In this document: piece after piece, positions 5,452 through 7,480 of the stretch | Layout of the letters: each line of letters opens with the position of its first letter | Position numbering within the stretch: position 1 is the stretch's first letter | Assembly (NCBI GenBank): GCA_023460615.1 | Contig: JAEWPL010000137.1 | Span: 1-7,480 of the forward strand | Direction: 5' to 3' | From: Pseudomonadota bacterium | GTDB lineage: Bacteria > Pseudomonadota > Gammaproteobacteria > Enterobacterales > Succinivibrionaceae | Length of the DNA stretch: 7,480 nt | Notes under the pieces: model-generated | Databases searched by the model: none | Told to the model about the DNA's origin: nothing | What the model saw: the letters and a program-made list of their open reading frames with translations, nothing else | Translations under genes and position numbers: made by a program

Positions 5452-6153
5452 ATGAAAGTTGGCATTATATGCGCAATGAAAGAGGAAACTGAATACTTCC
5501 TATCAAAGCTTGAAAACTACACTACTAAAGAAGTAGGTGCGACAGTTTTTTATGAAGGCAAGACAAATGATGGTAAGGAAGTTGTGATTGCTCTAGCTGG
5601 TATTGGTAAAGCTAATGCTGCAGCTGTTTGCGCACTTACTATTGCACTTTATCAAGTTAATTACATTATCAACTCAGGTATTGCAGGATCTATCGCAAGT
5701 GGACTACACATTGGAGATGTAGTGTTATCTACAAGCGTTTCATACCACGATGCTGACTTTACAGCATTTGACTACAAGATTGGTCAAATGGCAGGTGAAG
5801 ATGCTGAGTTTAACGCAAGCTCAGAGCTTTTAGCTAAAGCTGAGATTGCTGCTACTACCATTCCTGAGATTAAAGATCATGTGAAAAAAGGTCTTGTGGT
5901 ATCAGGTGATCAATTTATCAATAAGCCTGAGCAAAAGGCTTTAATACAAAAGAACCTTCCAAATGCTATGGTAACTGAGTGTGAAGGTGCACCAATTGCT
6001 CAGATAGCAACTAAATTTAAAGTTCCATTTATTGTTATAAGATGTGTATCTGATTGCTCTGATGAGGAGCAAGTAGACACTTATGAATTTAATGTAAAAC
6101 AATCTTCAGAGAACAGCGCTAAGTTAGTACTAGCTATGCTTCGTATGCTATAG
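5452..6153 (+). CDS. mtnN: 5'-methylthioadenosine/S-adenosylhomocysteine nucleosidase
   Basis: Cleaves adenine from methylthioadenosine, S-adenosylhomocysteine and 5'-deoxyadenosine in the cytoplasm. It thus relieves inhibition of methyltransferases and radical-SAM enzymes and feeds methionine salvage and autoinducer-2 precursor formation. It is full length at 233 residues (E. coli 232). MKVGIICAMKEE (1-12) keeps catalytic E12. Also present are NSGIAGS (74-80), SYHDADFTAFDY (97-108), VSGDQFIN (150-157) and IRCVSDCSDE (196-205), with D201 equivalent to the E. coli purine-binding Asp197. The motif EMEA of E. coli (172-175) is ECEG here (176-179). Both glutamates stay, but the ribose-contacting Met173 is Cys177. 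AGAGGA lies 6 nt before the ATG. The gene lies divergent from glgC-dgt and 11 nt before the cbiB-like gene, whose ribosome site abuts the mtnN stop. Confidence 0.96.
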   Translation: MKVGIICAMKEETEYFLSKLENYTTKEVGATVFYEGKTNDGKEVVIALAGIGKANAAAVCALTIALYQVNYIINSGIAGSIASGLHIGDVVLSTSVSYHDADFTAFDYKIGQMAGEDAEFNASSELLAKAEIAATTIPEIKDHVKKGLVVSGDQFINKPEQKALIQKNLPNAMVTECEGAPIAQIATKFKVPFIVIRCVSDCSDEEQVDTYEFNVKQSSENSAKLVLAMLRML

Positions 6154-6164
6154 AAGGTGTTTTT

Positions 6165-7172
6165 ATGCCAGTTGAGCAATACCTAGAAGTGGCTCAAAAC
6201 ACTTCTTTTAAAGATGTGTTAGTCACTTTCTTTACTATTTTACAGTACCCTGCAATTACGCTATTTACCGCAATGTTACTGGAAATAGTTTTGCCAATTG
6301 GCAATAAATTAAGGCTACAAGCCTTAACTCCGTTTTTTAGGAAACTAGCAAGTAAAGTAAACCGCGCTGAAAACTCAGCTGCGCAAAACCTATTCTCCTC
6401 TGTGTTTTTACCTTTTCTTTTAATCTCAATCGCGCTTTTTATTCTGTTGCTTTTAAGATTCTGTATTGATCATGAGACTATCTTGTCTTTATTGATACTT
6501 CCATTTTTACTAGAATCCAAACCTATTTTAAAAACTGCTTTAGCTATTAAAACTGCGTTATCAAATGAGGATAAAACAAAGGCAAGAGCCCTTTTACAGC
6601 CACACATGCAAAGAGACTGCTCAAAATTGTCAGCGATGGGTATAAACAAAGCCTTATGTGAAGCTGTAGGTATGAGCATGTTTATAAACTGGTTTGCTGT
6701 GATGGTGTGGTATTTACTTTTAGGCATTGAAGGAGCTGTACTCATGCAATTAGTTGCGGTCATGAATAAAGCTTTTTCCATCAAACAAAAAGAATATCAA
6801 CTCTTTGGAAGTTTCATCTACAAATTTGAGCAAGCTTTATTACTGCCTTGCACCATAGCTTTCTTTATGGTCTCTATGTTTTCTGTAAGTATTGCGCGAA
6901 TACTTAAAAATATTAAAACGCACTTTAAAACCTACTCAAGTTTATCAAGTGGTCTTATCTTAGATATCCTAGGCTCTTATGCTAATGTAAGCTTAGGTGG
7001 ACCTCGTTATTACTCTGGTAACTTAATTAGATTAAGTAAAATTGGTGGTCAAAATGAGCCAGAGGACAAGTCTCCCCTTAAGATATACAATAAAGTAAGA
7101 TTTACAGGCATTCTCTTTGTTTGCATCTGTGTACTGATTAAAACCTACTTGTACGCAGCTAACATTCACTAA
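6165..7172 (+). CDS. CobD/CbiB-family integral membrane protein, divergent
   Basis: Resembles adenosylcobinamide-phosphate synthase (CobD/CbiB), which attaches an aminopropanol arm to adenosylcobyric acid at the inner membrane. The 335 residues carry hydrophobic segments at about 20-44, 76-100, 104-117, 168-198, 225-245 and 312-332. Family-like pieces are RSL-equivalent LESKPILKTALAI (116-128), QRDCSKLSAMGINKALCEA (149-167), MNKAFSIKQKEYQLFG (200-215) and SLGGPRYYSG (275-284). The usual ESVAEN..DGV.APLFW block is degraded to EAVGMSMFINWFAVMVWY, and N-T-x-D-S-M near the next helix is replaced. Activity as a true CbiB is therefore doubtful, and it may be a repurposed paralogue of the sort I recall annotated beside mtnN in Vibrio-like genomes. 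AAGG lies 7 nt before the ATG and abuts the mtnN stop. It is probably co-transcribed with mtnN. Confidence 0.75.
   Translation: MPVEQYLEVAQNTSFKDVLVTFFTILQYPAITLFTAMLLEIVLPIGNKLRLQALTPFFRKLASKVNRAENSAAQNLFSSVFLPFLLISIALFILLLLRFCIDHETILSLLILPFLLESKPILKTALAIKTALSNEDKTKARALLQPHMQRDCSKLSAMGINKALCEAVGMSMFINWFAVMVWYLLLGIEGAVLMQLVAVMNKAFSIKQKEYQLFGSFIYKFEQALLLPCTIAFFMVSMFSVSIARILKNIKTHFKTYSSLSSGLILDILGSYANVSLGGPRYYSGNLIRLSKIGGQNEPEDKSPLKIYNKVRFTGILFVCICVLIKTYLYAANIH
6291..6383 (+). repeat. Cluster of three inverted repeats early in the cbiB-like coding sequence
   Basis: First, TTGCCAATTGGCAA (6291-6304) is a perfect 14-bp palindrome. Second, TTAAGGCT (6309-6316), loop ACA and AGCCTTAA (6320-6327) form an 8-bp hairpin, with CTCCG and then six T (6333-6338) after it. 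Third, GCTGA (6366-6370), loop AAAC and TCAGC (6375-6379) extend by CGC/GCG across a bulged T, giving 8 bp over 6363-6383. The reading frame stays open throughout. The second element resembles a weak intrinsic terminator inside the gene. Confidence 0.5.
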
Positions 7173-7189
7173 TAAGGTTTACATTATTT

Positions 7190-7480
7190 ATGACTAGCCA
7201 TGATGAAGATTTTTTAACTCTCCTAAAAGAGCAAGAACAAGGCCTCAGTGAGGATTTTAAAGATCTAATTGAAGGTGACGTCACGGTAATTGCTCAAGAT
7301 AAAATTGAGACTAAAAAGAAAGCTTTAGATAAAGATCTTGCAAAAGTAAGACAACAAGCTGCTGTAAGAAAACCTGAGGATATTACAGATTCAGCCTCCT
7401 CTGGCTTTGTACAAATGGTAAAACCTAATGATGTATTAGATTACAAAAAGCCTGGCATTCAGCCTTTTGTAATTAAGAAA
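7190..7480 (+). CDS. Smr-family (SmrA-like) protein, N-terminal part; runs off the window
   Basis: A 97-codon open frame begins MTSHDEDFLTLLKEQ and continues to the last base. DEDFLTLLKEQ and DFKDLIEGDVTVIAQDKIE (22-40) match the leader region of gammaproteobacterial SmrA proteins, where an acidic helix is followed by a DV.PL..D pattern. MVKPNDVLDYKKPGIQPFVIKK (76-97) matches the linker that precedes the Smr domain. The domain itself, with its L-D-L-H and H-G-x-G motifs, would lie beyond 7480, so the nuclease activity known for some Smr proteins cannot be checked. Residues 38-62 are Lys-rich and probably helical. The start is supported by AAGG at 7174-7177, with a rather long 12-nt spacing, directly after the cbiB-like stop. 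The 17-nt gap suggests it continues the mtnN-cbiB-like transcript. It could be another Smr subfamily such as SmrB. Confidence 0.65.
   Translation, partial: MTSHDEDFLTLLKEQEQGLSEDFKDLIEGDVTVIAQDKIETKKKALDKDLAKVRQQAAVRKPEDITDSASSGFVQMVKPNDVLDYKKPGIQPFVIKK

Noticed and set aside
6470..6784. 104-codon antisense open frame on the minus strand
   Set aside because: It lies wholly opposite the well-supported cbiB-like gene, shows no recognisable domain and has no ribosome site that I can defend.
1..7480. Search for CRISPR arrays, tRNA or rRNA genes, insertion sequences, integrase, toxin-antitoxin or defence genes
   Set aside because: No repeated spacer pattern, cloverleaf, terminal inverted repeats or relevant protein motifs were found.

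Overview
The window reads as an ordinary chromosomal segment of a low-GC (roughly mid-30s percent by eye) gammaproteobacterium. The evidence is a SlyD with an insert-in-flap domain and a His-rich tail, an Escherichia-type Dgt dGTPase, a bacterial GlgC with the fructose-1,6-bisphosphate-site lysine, an MtnN/Pfs nucleosidase and a SmrA-like protein. AT-rich anaerobic Aeromonadales such as Succinivibrionaceae would fit, but that is a guess from composition and gene style, not an identification.

Layout. Five genes run leftward, in transcription order: glgC (5070-3748), dgt (3736-2303), a PlsC-domain acyltransferase (2233-1100), a small lipoprotein (1097-507) and slyD (482 to beyond the left edge). 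The gaps are 11, 69, 2 and 24 nt, so much or all of this may be co-transcribed, although a weak hairpin plus T-run lies between dgt and the acyltransferase. A 381-bp very AT-rich divergent region (5071-5451) separates them from three rightward genes: mtnN (5452-6153), a CobD/CbiB-family membrane protein (6165-7172) and the start of a SmrA-like gene (7190 to beyond the right edge).

How the genes relate. E. coli also has mtnN and dgt divergently placed next to each other; here glgC sits between them on the dgt side, away from any visible glgA/B/P/X. The divergent region carries a good CRP-like site and, next to the glgC start, two GGA motifs about 19 nt apart with one in the Shine-Dalgarno. This matches the CRP and CsrA control known for E. 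coli glgC. The mtnN-cbiB-like pairing may reflect a salvage or cobamide-related theme, but the CbiB-like protein lacks recognisable catalytic-family blocks and its function is unknown.

I see no phage, insertion sequence, CRISPR, defence or secretion system and no RNA gene. The most unusual items are a lipobox-anchored protein whose soluble part looks like a type IV pilin C-terminal domain, a cluster of three hairpins early in the cbiB-like gene, a Met-to-Cys change in the MtnN active site, and an HX5D rather than HX4D acyltransferase motif. I found no convincing new multi-gene system.
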